This document shows, piece by piece, positions 1 to 13,122 of a DNA stretch of 64,000 nt. The translations under genes and the position numbers were made by a program. Origin of the DNA: Perognathus longimembris pacificus. Taxonomy: Eukaryota; Chordata; Mammalia; Rodentia; Heteromyidae. The notes below the pieces were generated by a model, which saw only the letters and a list, made by a program, of their open reading frames with translations, had not been told where the DNA came from and searched no databases. The DNA lies in NCBI RefSeq assembly GCF_023159225.1, contig NC_063161.1:6591295-6655294 (forward strand), read 5' to 3'. Each line of letters begins with the position of its first letter. Position 1 is the first letter of the stretch.

Positions 1-97
1 GAAGGCACAGCAGATGAGCACGATGTTGCCGATGGGCTTGAGGGAGGAGATGAGAGTCTCTACCACCAGCTTCAGCCCCGGGGCCCGGCTGATGACA
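1..97 (-). CDS. CACNA1I: CACNA1I coding exon 21 (partial): IIIS4-S5 linker and start of IIIS5
   Basis: The exon starts after a CCCCAG acceptor at 99-98. Completing the split Arg codon, it encodes [15 protein letters not shown], then [17 protein letters not shown]. This is the S4-S5 linker and the first part of IIIS5. The exon continues past the window edge. Confidence 0.95.
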
Positions 98-3000
98 CTG
101 GGGACGGCACACAGCGGCAACGTGAGCGGATGTCCAGGGAGGCGGCCCCCCTCGGCCCAGGGTCCCCTAGCCGAGCCAAACCCCGGCGGCTGAGAACAGC
201 CCGGCCCCTCCCGCCCCGGGGTCCTCACCGCAGCGGGCGCAGAGTACGCAGGAGGCGCAGCACCCGGAGGACCCCCAGGATCTTGGCGCCCCCGGCCGAA
301 GCCACAGACACCACGATGTCGATGATGGACACGAAGACAAGGAAGCCGTCCAGCACATTCCAGCTGCTGCGCAGGTAGGCCTGCTCCCCAAAGTACAGAC
401 CCAGCGAGACCACCTGGGGGTGGGGCTGGGGTTATTAGGGCAGCAGGAGGAGGTCAAGCCCACCTGCAGCCACTGTCGCAGGACGGGCAAGTGGAGGTGG
501 CAGGCAGGGGACAGTTCAAGGCTGTCCCAGGGAGGGCAGGGCAATGGGCAGGGAAGGAAAGGGGCAAGGTCCCAAAGCATCTCTTCTCCCGTACCCCAGT
601 ACCCCACCTCCAGAGGCACCTCTATTCCACTAGCTACGCTGTTCCCTGCATTCACTTTTCTGGTGGGGTTTGACTCTCAGAGGGGGATGGGAGACACTGC
701 TAGCCCCTTCCAGACCCCGGGGGCTGGGTTAGGAGCTCAGCCAGGGTGGGTCCTAGGCCAGCCTCCCCCTTCCCCCTTCCCCCCCCCCCCAAGCTGGGGA
801 TGGGAGCAGTCCAGGTGCAGCCCAAAGCAACCTTCAGTGTCATCTCGCCCACGAAGATGGCTGTGAAGATGTAATTGGAGACCGTGAGGAAGATGCGTTC
901 CTGAAAGAGCCAGGGGATGCCATGGGCCCAAAGAGTGCCACAGCTGCCAGCCACCTGGCCGATCTCCAAGGGGCAGCCAGGAGAAGCTGCCACTTCTCAG
1001 ATCAAGGCGGCCTTCCCTTCCCCCCGCCCCCCCCCCCCCAGCAAGCTCCCTGCCAACCTCCCTCCATGGGACCAATGCCTGGTATTGCTAAGGGCTCCCT
1101 GGGCCAGGTACTCTGGGCCATGGCAGGCCCTGGCGTTGTGTCCCTCAGGTTGTCCCCCTGACCCGCCTAAGGGCTGCAGCAACTTACCGTGCTGCCAGCT
1201 TCAATCTGGGGCCGCTCTAGTGCGATGGTGATGCAGTTGAGGAAGATGAAGGCCAAGACGACGTAATCGAAGAGCTTGTGGGCGATGATGGTCTGACACA
1301 GAACCCGGAACCTGGGCAGGAGGCACCAGGAGTGCCCGTTTGCCTCCTACCTAGCCAGGAAAAGCCAGAGGGCCCAGGCCCACCACCCAGGGTAGCCGAG
1401 GGAAGTGAGCCCCATTCTTCCTCTGCCCTCTGGTACACAGCAGGTGCCAACTCTACAGGCGCTTCCTTCCCTGACCACACATCCACACAGCCAAGGGGAC
1501 CCACCTTGTGCTGGCCACCCAAGACTTTCCAAACACTGATCCAAATCCCTGACATCTGTCCTCCAAACCAGCACCATGCCGTCATCTAATGTCCCCTAGG
1601 CTTTCCTTCCACTGCTCCCTTCCCCCGGGCCCACCTGTCCTCTTCATACTCCAAATCACTCTGCCTAAGTGCTATCTATGAACCGCCAAAGCCTAACTCA
1701 AGGCCTCTTCCTCCAGGAAGGCTTCTGATGCCCACTCCCCAAGTGAGGACCCCAGCTGCCTCAGGGTCTGTCCAACCAGGCGCTCAGTACTTGACTAAGC
1801 TAGACTATAGGAGGTACCCAGGAAAGCTTTGAAGGGACGTCTGGACCGGCCTCTTCCTTGGTAGACACCACCCCCAGTAGGGTGGTGTGTGGCTTAATGG
1901 CTTTGCCCAGTTTGGTGGACAGCCTGTGCTCCTAGATACGTCACCAACCTCTACTGCAGCCCTCAAACCGGGCCAGGCCCTGCACACCTGTTCTCTGGAG
2001 AGAAAAGGAAGACGGACCAGTTCTCTCGGACCTCGCACCAGTCTGGCTTGTAGACATCGATCATCTTGCGGACACGGAAGCACAGAGTCTGGCAAGGGGA
2101 AGGTCGAGCACAGGAGGGTCAGTGAGGGGCTCTGGGGCCCCATCTGGCCGACCAGAAAAATGGGGTTACTAGGTGACCTCCAAGATCTCCCCCTCCCACG
2201 GCAGGTGTGGGGAGGGGTTGGAAGGAGCATCTTCCCCAGGTTGGAGCCCAGCTCTGGCTCCGCCCCCCAAACCGTACCCAGCAAAAGCCCCGCTGCTCCG
2301 CCCACAGCCATACCCAGTCCTAGACCCCGCCCACCGCATGCCCTGACACTCCAGCCCCTGCCCATTTATAGTCCTCCTGCTGGCCTGTGTTCTGGTCCCT
2401 CTGGCCCCCACGGAAGCTGGGGTAGCCCCGCCCAGCACCATGCCACGCCCCTCCAATCACACACCACGGAAGCCGGGGTAGCCCCGCCCAGCACCATGCC
2501 ACGCCCCTCCAACCACACGCCACGGAAGCCGGGGTAGCCCCGCCCAGCACCATGCCACGCTCACCCCCGCCCCTCCAGCTGGTCTGTGTCCTGGTCCCTC
2601 TGACCCCACCCTTCCAATCACACACCACGGAGGCCAGGGTAGCCCCGCCCAGCGTCATGCCACGCCCACTCCCGGCCCCTCCTGCTGGCCTGTGTCCTGG
2701 TCCCTCTGGCCCCGCCCCTCCAATCACACACCACGGAGGCCAGGGTAGCCCCGCCCAGCATCAGACCACGCCCACTCACGGCCCCTCCTGCTGGCCTGTG
2801 TCCTGGTGGCGATGGCCTCGCCCAACAGAAGCCTGATCGCTCCGCCCACCTCTATGCCACACCCCGAGCCCCGCCCATTATCTAGCCACGCCCACCATGT
2901 CCGGACCCACTCCTGGTCCCACCGGGCCCTGCCCATCCACAGTCCACCCGCTGCAGGCCTGGCCCGGTCCCCACTCACATAGTCCATCTCCTCCTCGTCC

Positions 3001-6000
3001 TCAGTGCGGTCCCGGCGGTCGTCCATCTTGGTGAAGACGTCCTTGGCGATGCTGGGCATCCTGCCATTGCAGTCCTCATGCCCAGGTACCAGGCCTGTCG
3101 CCCTCCAGGCGGCCCGTGGGTGGGTGCCCACGACGGGCACCAGCTCGGCTAGGTCCACCGAGTCCCTGGTGTCGAGGGACAGAGTCCGGCGATGGTGGTG
3201 GTGCCGGTGCGCCAAGTGGGGTCCGTGGTGCGGGTGGTGGGTGTGTGGGGCGTGGAGGGGCACTGCGCGGGGCGGCCCCTCCTCCCGGGCGCCCTCGCAG
3301 GCTCGGGCCCCGCCGCCCAGCAGGGACTCATGCTCCGCTGAGGGCGGCTTGTGCTTGAGGCTGTTCCAGCTGGAGCGGCGGCTGGCCCAGGCCCCGCTGC
3401 GGCCCCACGGCCCGTAGTAGGAGCTCCGGGAGCTGGCCTGTGCAGGGAGGCCAGGCCCCAGTCAGGGCGCGCTCGGCACATCCCCACGACAGGGCCCAGC
3501 CAATGGGTGAGGGAGGAGCTGGACCCACTCCACCCACACGGACACGTCTCCTGGGAGGTTTCACCCACTCCTGCCACTCACTCACTTTTCTTAGGGAACC
3601 CACAGGAAGTTAGGGCCTATCTGCGGCTTTGCAGAGAGGGAGGCTGAGGTTCAGAGATGGATAGCAATTTGTTTGTGGTCATATAGCAGAGGAAAGATTC
3701 AAGTCTTTACCCCACCTACTGCTGTCAACATGACACCAGCTCTCTGTACCAGAGCCCACTGGCGCCATTCATTCATTGTTGCCAGGTCATTCTCCAGCAC
3801 TGGGCACTCAGGAATGACAGGCCACGAATGCCTGGTTTGGGTGGGATAGTGTGGTGCCCTAGCATGGGTTGGAAAGCATATAGTCTGAGGCTGATGTGGC
3901 AGGTGCATTCCTCCAGGGTCCAACCCCCTCCACACTCCAGCACAAGGAGCACCACCAGAGACCGCCGGAGGACTCACCAGGGAGCGCTGATCGTAACTCA
4001 TCCTGCCCAGAGACATGACGCTACTCTTGCGGGAGTCCAGGGCCACCAGGACCGGGTCCGGCTGCAGAGAGAGGCGGGACACGGGGCCCACAGCCGCAGC
4101 AGGGCCCAGGTGTCCACCCAGTGGGAGGTTAGGGTCCAGGTGCCCATTAGGGGTCATGGGGATTGGGCAGAGCTTGGGATCTGGAGGAGTAAGGAGACAG
4201 AGAAGGACAATAGACAGAAGAGAGCAGAACAGGAGCAAAGGAAGCCACGAAACAGAGAAATAGATGTGAAGCTAACAGAAACGCAGAGCTCTTCTGAGAA
4301 GACATCTCGGAAGCCTTCTGGGTTGCGCAACCATCCCGTGAGCCTACGGAACTCAACTATGCCCGAGAGCTTTGCCTTCTATGCTGGGATCAGCTTCACT
4401 CGGTAGGAAACAGGCAAGGACCGTATGCCTGGCTCACGGAAGCACTGGGCAGGGGTTGGGAGAGGTTTGTTCCACGTGCTCTAGTGGGACCAGGCAGGAC
4501 TGGAACCCCAGCCACATCCTAAGGCTCCAGGATTCTAAGCAAGGGAATCTATGGGCTGCCGCTGCCCCTCTGGCTGGGGTCTAGAAAGTTCGTGAATGTC
4601 TGTCTGTCCTTTTGAGACTCAGCATCGCCTTTAGTTGTGAATGTAAAAACTGAACACAGGGCACAGAGCAGCACAAGAACCACCCCTGGGCCTGGGCTTG
4701 ACCAAGGAGGAAGCCAGATGTGTCCTGTGTCCACCTGGATATCTAGGGAAGGCTTCTCTGGCTCTGGGAGACAAGCAGAGGCCTGTTTACCTCTGCTGCC
4801 TTCCAGGGCCTCCTGGAGCTTGTCAAACTCCTCCATATTGGATGAGCTCTGGTCCTCGTCCGAGTAGGATCGATTGGCGTCACCCTAGGAGAGCAGCGCC
4901 ACGTTGGAACAGAGGTCAATGTAGCCCTTCCCTCCCACCGATCCTGAAGTTTTCAATGAGTATTTCTACTTCCCTTTTGCAGATGAGGAAGCTGAGGCTT
5001 GGAAAAAGGACAAGAGAAGCTAATGACAACCTAGGCTACAAACATCTACTTCCTCAGCTGAAGTGTCCCCAGAGCCTCAGAGAAAGAAGGAAGCCGAGTG
5101 TGGAGACCCAGTTATGGGGGCGTTGGGATCTCAGATGGAGAGGCCTGGCCCTTCTTCAACCCACAGCCTCCATGTGCATGCTTCCAGGCTGCCTCTCCCC
5201 TGCCCCGGGGGCGGGGGGGCTTGCAGGGTCCCATGGAGGTACTCCCCCAAACCAGGGCTACGGTCACCTCAGCCTGGAAGCCCTCCACCAGGATGGCCAC
5301 CAGCAGGTTGAAAAGCACATAGTTGCCGAAGGTCATGAGGGCGACGAAGTAGAGCGAGGCCCAGGGGGAGGTGGAGGCCATGCCGTTGTAGAGGACAACG
5401 TTCCAGTCCTCCTGGGTGAGGATCTGTTGAGGGGCACATGAGTCGGCACTGGGTCCCCCTCCCCCCCTTACCCCCCCCCTCGGCCCAGACCCCAGCCCTC
5501 CCAAGCCTGCTGCCCGGGGATGGTTTAACCTGGAACACAAGGATGCAGGGCTGCAGCCTCTCACCTGAAACACCGTGACAATGGCCCACAGCAGGGAGTC
5601 GAAGTTCTTCCTGTCGGGGACGGTGTCCCCCGTGTCTGTGCGCAGGCTGAACTTGCAGCCGAAGATGTGCATTCCGAGGATGCTGCGGGAGGCGGGGAGG
5701 GACGGATAGGGATAGATAGGAATACTGAGGCTGGGGGCGGCGAGGACCTTCCCCAGAGCCACCAGCACTGAACGCCGACACGAGGACTCACGCCGGGACC
5801 CAGGCGAGTGTGTCCACAGGCTCCCGCCCCCCCGCCCGGGCAGGCCAGGCCGCAGACGTGGTCCCCAGAGTGGGCAGGGCTCACCTGAAGATGAAGATGA
5901 AGAGCATGAGCAGCATGCAGAAGGTGGCCACGTTGTCCATGGTCTTCATGAGCACCACGAGCTGGCGCCGCAGCGCGGGCATGAAACGCACCAGCTTCAG

Positions 6001-6313
6001 CACCCGCAGCAGCCGGAACGTGCGCAGCACCGACAGCCCTCCATCCGCCTGCCCCACGATCTCCCAGATGCTGTGGCCACCCGGGCGGCGGGGGGGGGGG
6101 GGGGAGGGAAGGAGGGAGGGCACAGGGACCCCCGCAGGCAGGAGGGGTCCGCGGGAGGTCAGAAGGAGAAGGGGGCGGAATCCGAAGGAGAGGACAGAAG
6201 GATGAAGAGTCAGAGCCTCGGTTCACTCATGCATTTAATGAATGATGCACCGACTGCACTCCCTGAACCAGCACCTCTGAGCCCCGAGTGCACGGACGGA
6301 CACACGGACACAC

Positions 6314-6355
<42 letters not shown>

Positions 6356-8821
6356 CCAGTGGCTAAAATCTAGAAAGCTCAATGAATGTGACTGCCCTCT
6401 TTTGGGGATTTCATGCTTCTTTTGATTATGACTGCAAATGAGCCTGAGAGAATGAGCATACCTAGGGCTTTGTGGGCAATTGAAATGGTTGATACCTTCC
6501 TGTCACGTGACAGTTCATGCAGCTATTTCTAAGTATTTCTGATGCACAGCTCTTCTTTGGAAGGATGGTCTAAACCTGCTACTAACATCTTGCTATTTAA
6601 CACGTTTATCCTGAAGCACAGAGATAGCTAAATTACCAGCTTACATATACACGTTTGGGCTGGTTGCTGGTGACTCACACCAGCTACTCAGGAGGCTGAG
6701 ATCTGAGGACTGAAGTCTGAAGCCAGCCTCGGCAGAAAAGTCACCCAGACTCTTCAATTAACCAGCAAAAAAGCCAAACGTGGAGCTGCGGCTCCAGTGG
6801 TAGAGCACCAGCCTTGAGCGTAAAAAGCTGAACAAGAGTGCAAGGCCAAAGGATCTTGAGCTGAAACCCCAGTAATGGCACGAAAATAAATGAAGATATT
6901 CATAGAAGTGTGCTTCCGTTTCCTTGGTCCCTTTTCTGTACTGGCCAGGGGGCGAGGGGAAGTACCTGATGATGACGATGATACTGTCGAAGATGTTGTA
7001 AGGGTTTCGCAGGTAGTCAAAGAGCCCGAAGGCAGCGAGCTTCAGGATCATCTCCAGAGCGAACATGCTAGTGAAGACCACATTGCAGATCTCCAAGACG
7101 TTGGTCAGCTCCTCCGGCTGTGGGGACATTGGGAAAGGGGAAAGGTGACCCTGTGGCCTGTGTCATCGCCCCTCAACTCTGCCACCTTGGGGTTCTTCCT
7201 GCAAGATCCACTTCCCCCAAACTCAGAAGTGGTCCCCACATTGCCCGCAGAGAGAACTGCCACGGCTCCCACTGCAGGGCACAGGCGGGCACCTGCTGCC
7301 TGCCAAGCATGGCCCACGCACAGAACACTGCTACAATGGCTCTCGGAGGACGCTGAGACCCCAAGGGGTCGAGAGAAAGGCCCAAAGCCACCGGCGCGGT
7401 CCCAGGGCTGCCCCGCGGTTTCTAGCAGCAGATGGTGACCTGCAAAGGGCCGGTCCCCTCCGCCACTCAGCCTTCCTTCCCTTATCCATGAGTAGGGGTC
7501 CCTCCAAACCCCTCCTCTTCCCTCATGGCTCCTCTGGGAGCCCAGGAAGGATCGGCCTGGTGATCACGGTGGTGCCAGTCGACTGAAGAGCCATTTGTTC
7601 CACCCTGACCATGTGCTCCTTGCTGAGCCTGACGCCCAACAGCCGGCCAGGCCCCCACTGGCCTCCCGCTGAAGAGGCAAGGAAACTGAGGTGGGGCTCA
7701 GCGGGAGTGAACGGAGCAGGGCGGGCTGCTGCTCTAAGTCAGACTCCAAGCTACGGCCCCATCACAGGACTGGAGCCTCACCTGAGCCCTCCCACCCCGT
7801 CATTCATTCACACCCCCCCCCACTCATTCATTCACTCGTCCTTCTGCCATCTGCGTCTTCTGCTGGAAGACCCGTGGGGGTTTTGCTGCAATGTTCTGGG
7901 CTTTGCTCCTGCGGTGGACCAGCTCTCGCCTAGTGGCAAAGCCCCACAAGCCACGCTCACAAAGCAGGCCCAGCACTCAGGACAAGAGGGCCACTGAGGG
8001 CAGGTGGAGGGCAGTGTCGGGAAGCCAGAACTCCTGAGGGAAGCGCCATCTCAGCAGAGATCCAAGACAGTTGGCGACGGAGACGCAGAGAGGGTGCTGG
8101 GCCGCCCAGCCACTGCAGGGGCTGGGTTGGAAGGTGAGCGCAAGGACCACAGCGGGCGGCCTCCCCGGAGCCAGCTCAGCCCTCCCGCAGGGAGCGACAG
8201 GGAGCCCTGGGGGGGCTGACTTTGATTCCAGGTAGCTTAAAAGGAGAAGGGAAACTAAAAACCACCCAGCCCCCAGCTTTCCGCCTAGCTCCCGGGAAAC
8301 CCAATCACACCGCCAGCTCCTCTCGCCAGCCCAGATGAAAGAGGATGGGCCGTCTCCATCTGCAAATACATTTGACACGACACAAAACGGTCTCGAGAGG
8401 GGAGTGGGGGGGCCCCCTGAGAGACCTCCTCCTCGCGGGGAGGGCTCAGATACTGCTCGGAGCGGCCATGTTCCGGCCCACGCCAACCGCGGCCGTGGGG
8501 GTGAGGAAGGCGGGGGCTGACAGCCCACGCTGGCCACGCACGCGGGTGTTGGCGGGCGCGCTCCCGCGCTCCGCTCCGCCAGCAGGGCCGCTGCTGTCCC
8601 CCAAAGGTCACCGCGGGCTCCCTTCCCCGCAGCAGCTGCCGCTCCAGGCTCTGCACACCTGTTACCCTTCTCCTAATGGGCCGTCCGTCGCTCCCCAAAG
8701 CATTCTTCCGGGAGAGAGACAGGCTGGGGCGCGGCAGCGGGATGCACGTAACACACCGAGCACGCGAGAGGCTGGGAGGCAGCGTGGGACAGGGCCAGGA
8801 CAGAGCCACGGGGAGATGGGC

Positions 8822-8852
<31 letters not shown>

Positions 8853-11800
8853 TGAGCATGGGGCTCAGGCAGCAAAGACAGAGCGTGGAGATTCAGAGAT
8901 ACGCACGGAGAAAACCACCCACGGACATAAAATAAAATTTTAACAAAAGGACTGGGATGACCTAGTACCACAGAAAGCACAGGCCTCAAGGTCACTGGGG
9001 ATGAGGGGCCGTCCCGGCCCCCTGCCTGCCCTGCCCTTTGCACACTCTCTTCCACACTCAGGGTCCGTGGGAGATGTCTGAGCTGTCTGTCTCGTTGAGG
9101 ACCTCATTGCTCGGGAATTCATCTCTGGTGCTACGGTCCCCCAGGAAGCCTAGCTTGACTACCGTTCACATCCAAGCCTCTGCTCCTTGAACCCTTCTGG
9201 GGTTTAAATCCTAGCCAGGGGCGGGGGGGGGGGAGGGGAAGCCCTGGGGGCTCACGCCTGTAATCCTGGCCACTGAGGAAGCTGAGATCTGACAATCCCA
9301 ATGCAAAGCCAGCCCGGGCAGGGAAGTCTGCGAGACTCCAAATGGCCACCAGAAAACGGAAGGTGACGCTGTGGCTCAAAGCGGTAGAGAGCTAGCCTTG
9401 AGCAAAAAAAGCCCAGGTACAGCGCTCAGGCCCTCAGTTCAAACCCTAGGGCTGGGGAGGGGGGCGGGGGGGAATGGTAGCCACTAAGCCAGCCCATCTT
9501 CATTATCCCAAAGTCACCCTGGACCTGGGGTGGCGGCGACTTGACAGGGACTCCAGAAAGGAGAACGACGTGGGCTGAGCCCCTGGAAGTCCCCTGGGAA
9601 GTGGGCCCTGACTTGTGGGGTGAGCTCCATCCCAGGGAGGGGCTCTGCACCCTGGCCTGCTGCCCATTCAGCCCTGACCATCCTCCAGGCGCAGGGCAAG
9701 GGGAGCCCAGGGGGAGACATGGGCCCACCGGGGGGCTCCAGAAGAGAGAAGTAGAGTCAGACTTGTCACCCAGGCTGTCACCCCCGGGGAGGGGGGGCCC
9801 AGGCCACAGTTTAGGGGGGAAAGAGTGGGCCCCCTCACGCCTACCCTGCCAAGTCTGTCCCCCAGTCATGGTTCACTCTGCAGACAGAGCTCCCTGATGT
9901 CAACTCCAACCCGACCGTCCACAACTGCTGAGCACACTCGGGGCCTGGCCACATCGACAGAGAGAGCCCCTCCACCTCCCCAAGCTGTGTCCCCAGAGGC
10001 GATGAGGCACCCACTCCGCCTGCCCCCGGGGGCCGCTGCCAGAGGACCCGCCCCCCACCTCCCCCATTACAGCAGTGACCTCCCTAAGGGCCATGGACAC
10101 CCTAAGTTTTGTTCCCCGTGACCGGAGAGGCTGGGTGACCAGTCCAGAGCTTGCCCTAGGCGCCCTACGGTGTCACACAGATCTCCCGGCCGGCCTGGCT
10201 CGTGTGGTCGTCCGTCCCTCCTCCTCCTCCCCCGTGTCCTGGGTGGCCTCTCTCTGTGGGTGCCACCTTAGCAGGGAATGCTCAGAATAAACTTGGGGGT
10301 GGATCAGTTCCCGCGGAGCAATGTCTGGGGAAGCAAAAAATACCAGCCGGCCCTGCACAGAGCACCACCAAACAATGGCTGCCACTCGGAGCGGCTTTAA
10401 AAAAAGAACATTTTAAAAATGCTTCCTCCTCCTCACTTTTTCTTTAATTAATTTTTGTGGCTCCAGACAGCGGATGGTAAACTCACCCGAGGCTGGTGGC
10501 AGAAGGCTCAAACAAAAGTCTGGCCGCTCGGGACTGAGTCACGAGGGCCCGACTGAGCGCCAGAATTCCCGGTGCCCTGGCCCTTCCCAGCCCCCCTGGG
10601 GGCGCGGGGACCCACAGATCCCCAGCCAGAGGAGGTGTGGCCTCTCCAGTTGCTCTAGAAGTGGGGGGGGGGGCTGTGGGAGGGGGGGCAGTTGTGAGGA
10701 CTCAGGTTCACCAGGCTGGTTTAGGGCCTGGCCCTTAGGAGGTGCTCCGTGAGTCGTGTCCCGTTCCTAAGGCGAGGGCACCAAGTCAGCATGGACCGTC
10801 CACCCGGGCGGGAGCTCCTCCCAGCCTAGTGGGGACCACCTTGTGGTATCTGCTATCCCCAGGGAAGAGGTGCCACCCGAGGGCTGGTGGCTCACACCTG
10901 TAATCCTACGCAGGAGACAGATCTGAGGATCATGGTTCAAAGCCTGCCCAAGCACTAAAGTCTGGGAGACTCTTACATCCAATGAACCACTCCAAAAAGG
11001 CAGAAATGGAAGGGTGGCTCAAGTGAGTATTAGAGCGCCAGCCTGGAGTGAAAAAGTTCAGGGACCGATGCCCAGGCCAAAAGTTCAGGGATGGTGCCCA
11101 ATTCTGGCACACGAAAGAAAAGGGACGGAAGGGAAGGGAAGAGAAGGGCAGGGAAGGAAAGGAGGAAAGAAGGGAGGGAGGGAGGGAGGGAGGGAGGGAG
11201 GGAGGGAGGGAGGGAGGGAGGGAGGGAGGGAGGATAAGTAATAGGTAGACAGACAGACAGACCCACAGCTCCTGCAGAGTGGGCGGAAGACATGGAGGGG
11301 GCAGCCTTGGAGGCCCTGCGCAGGTTTCAGCAAGGACTGCAGACAGGATGGAGGGCAGAGCACGGGCCCCCCTCGCTGTGGGGGGGCCCTTGGAGGGATT
11401 CAGGGAAGCAGGACCCTGCACTGTGCTAACAAACTGGTCTGTGAAAAACAGCCCGATGTGTAGCATCTGCCAATTTCCATGGTGTAAATACTTCCTCCAT
11501 AGTGAAACAACTGCTTGTAAAATTCCCACACGAGGAAACTGGCTCTCTCCAGCTGGCTCCCACAAGCCACGGGCAGCCCCCAGCTCTGGTACGGCAGGCC
11601 TCAGACATGCCAGCCCCCCGATGAGAGCTGCCCCCCACCCCGTCCCGCGGCCTGTGTGCCAGGGCCGTATGGGAGGAGGGGCCCAGGCAGCCTGCCTTCC
11701 CGGCTTCACCCTGCGGAGCCCTCCCCGGCCCTCCAGGGGGACCTTTTTAATTAAGTCAGGATAGCTGATGAACCAGCAGCACCCCAGGGGCCGAGTGCCA

Positions 11801-12239
11801 GTGAATTGCGTGGAGCCCGTGCCTGGGAAGCCGATGAACCGGGACTGAGCGTGGGACCCCCACCGGGCACAGAGCGGGGGCTCACAGGAAGAAGCTGGCT
11901 ACGCCGAGGGATTCTAGAGACGCAGACCGCGTCCTGACTGCCTGAGAGGGGCTCAAGGCAGGGCCTCCCCTTCCCAGGCCTCGGCAGTGCAGCTGCCAAG
12001 TAGGGGTGCTGTAGAAGAGCCACGCCCCCAGGGCCCCCGAGCCAGAAAACAGTGTTTGTCCAAATGGATCCAGGACTTGTCATCCAGTCTCTCACCTCAG
12101 GCGCAGACTGGGGAGATCTGTGCAGCACAGGGTGCAAAGAAGTGACCCCCTCCTTCCCATCCCCTCACCCTACGGAACACACACACACACACCCACACAC
12201 ACACCCAAGCTGAAGCACGGCCCTGGGCTGGGCACTGAG

Positions 12240-12287
<48 letters not shown>

Positions 12288-13075
12288 CTCAATTCAGCCA
12301 GGGGCAAGTAGACAGACACACGGACACGCAGGCCCAGCCAGGCACAGGCCTGGATCCCCTCTCCCCTCCCCCCCGCCCCAGTTAGCCCGAGCCCGGCACT
12401 CCACCGCACTAGCCTGCTCGTGGTGCTCGATGCCCATGCTGACGGTGTTGACCAAGATGGCCATCATAATGCCCCGGTTGAAGTACTTGCTGTCCACGAT
12501 GCCCCGCAGCTTGGCTCGCGTTTCCCGCCATACATCCTTGCACAGCCAGGCCGGCCCGTCTGGCTGCTCCTCCTCGTCTTCCTTCCCCAGGCCCGAGGAA
12601 GCCCCCTCCTCGCTGGTCTGGGACCCGTGCCCATGGGCCTCGGCCTCTCCAGAGCCCCCGGAGCCTGAGCCCTCCTGGCCCGAGTCGGTGCTGCCCAGGC
12701 CTGAGGGTCGCCGGCCTGCCTCCTGCCGGCAGCGTGAACAGTGGGCAGGGTCGGAGGCCAGCGTGGCGGAGACGGGCTGCACCAGCGTGTGGGGAGTGGG
12801 GTCCAAGGGGCTGTGCCGAGGGCACAGCTCTGAAAAGCAAACAGAGGGCAGCATCAGAGCCAGCCGCTGGCAGCTCATTCCTACGATCCTTAGCCACTCA
12901 GGGTGCTGAGATCTGAGCATCCGGCTTGAAGACGGCCTAGGCAGAAAACGTCGATGAGACTCTTGTCTCCAATTAACCGGCAAAAGGCTAGAAGTGAAGC
13001 CATGGCTCAAGTGGTAGAGTGCCGTCCTTGAGCCAGAAAGCCCAGGCCCTGAATTCAAACCCCATACCAGCATGT

Positions 13076-13122
<47 letters not shown>

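Larger units (their letters stand above)
7118..12413 (-). other. CACNA1I: Intron 9 of CACNA1I
   Basis: The intron holds a CpG-rich stretch around 8400-8720, a (GACA)n run (8826-8852), composite SINEs (9238-9460 and 10873-11113), a purine-strand GGGA repeat (11108-11234), two CA runs (12178-12284) and AT-rich unique islands (10390-10480 and 11430-11545). No coding signal was supported. It uses a GC donor. Confidence 0.8.

Noticed and set aside
2364..2810. Possible CRISPR-like array
   Set aside because: Repeats are tandem with near-continuous similarity and no unique spacers, and the window is mammalian.
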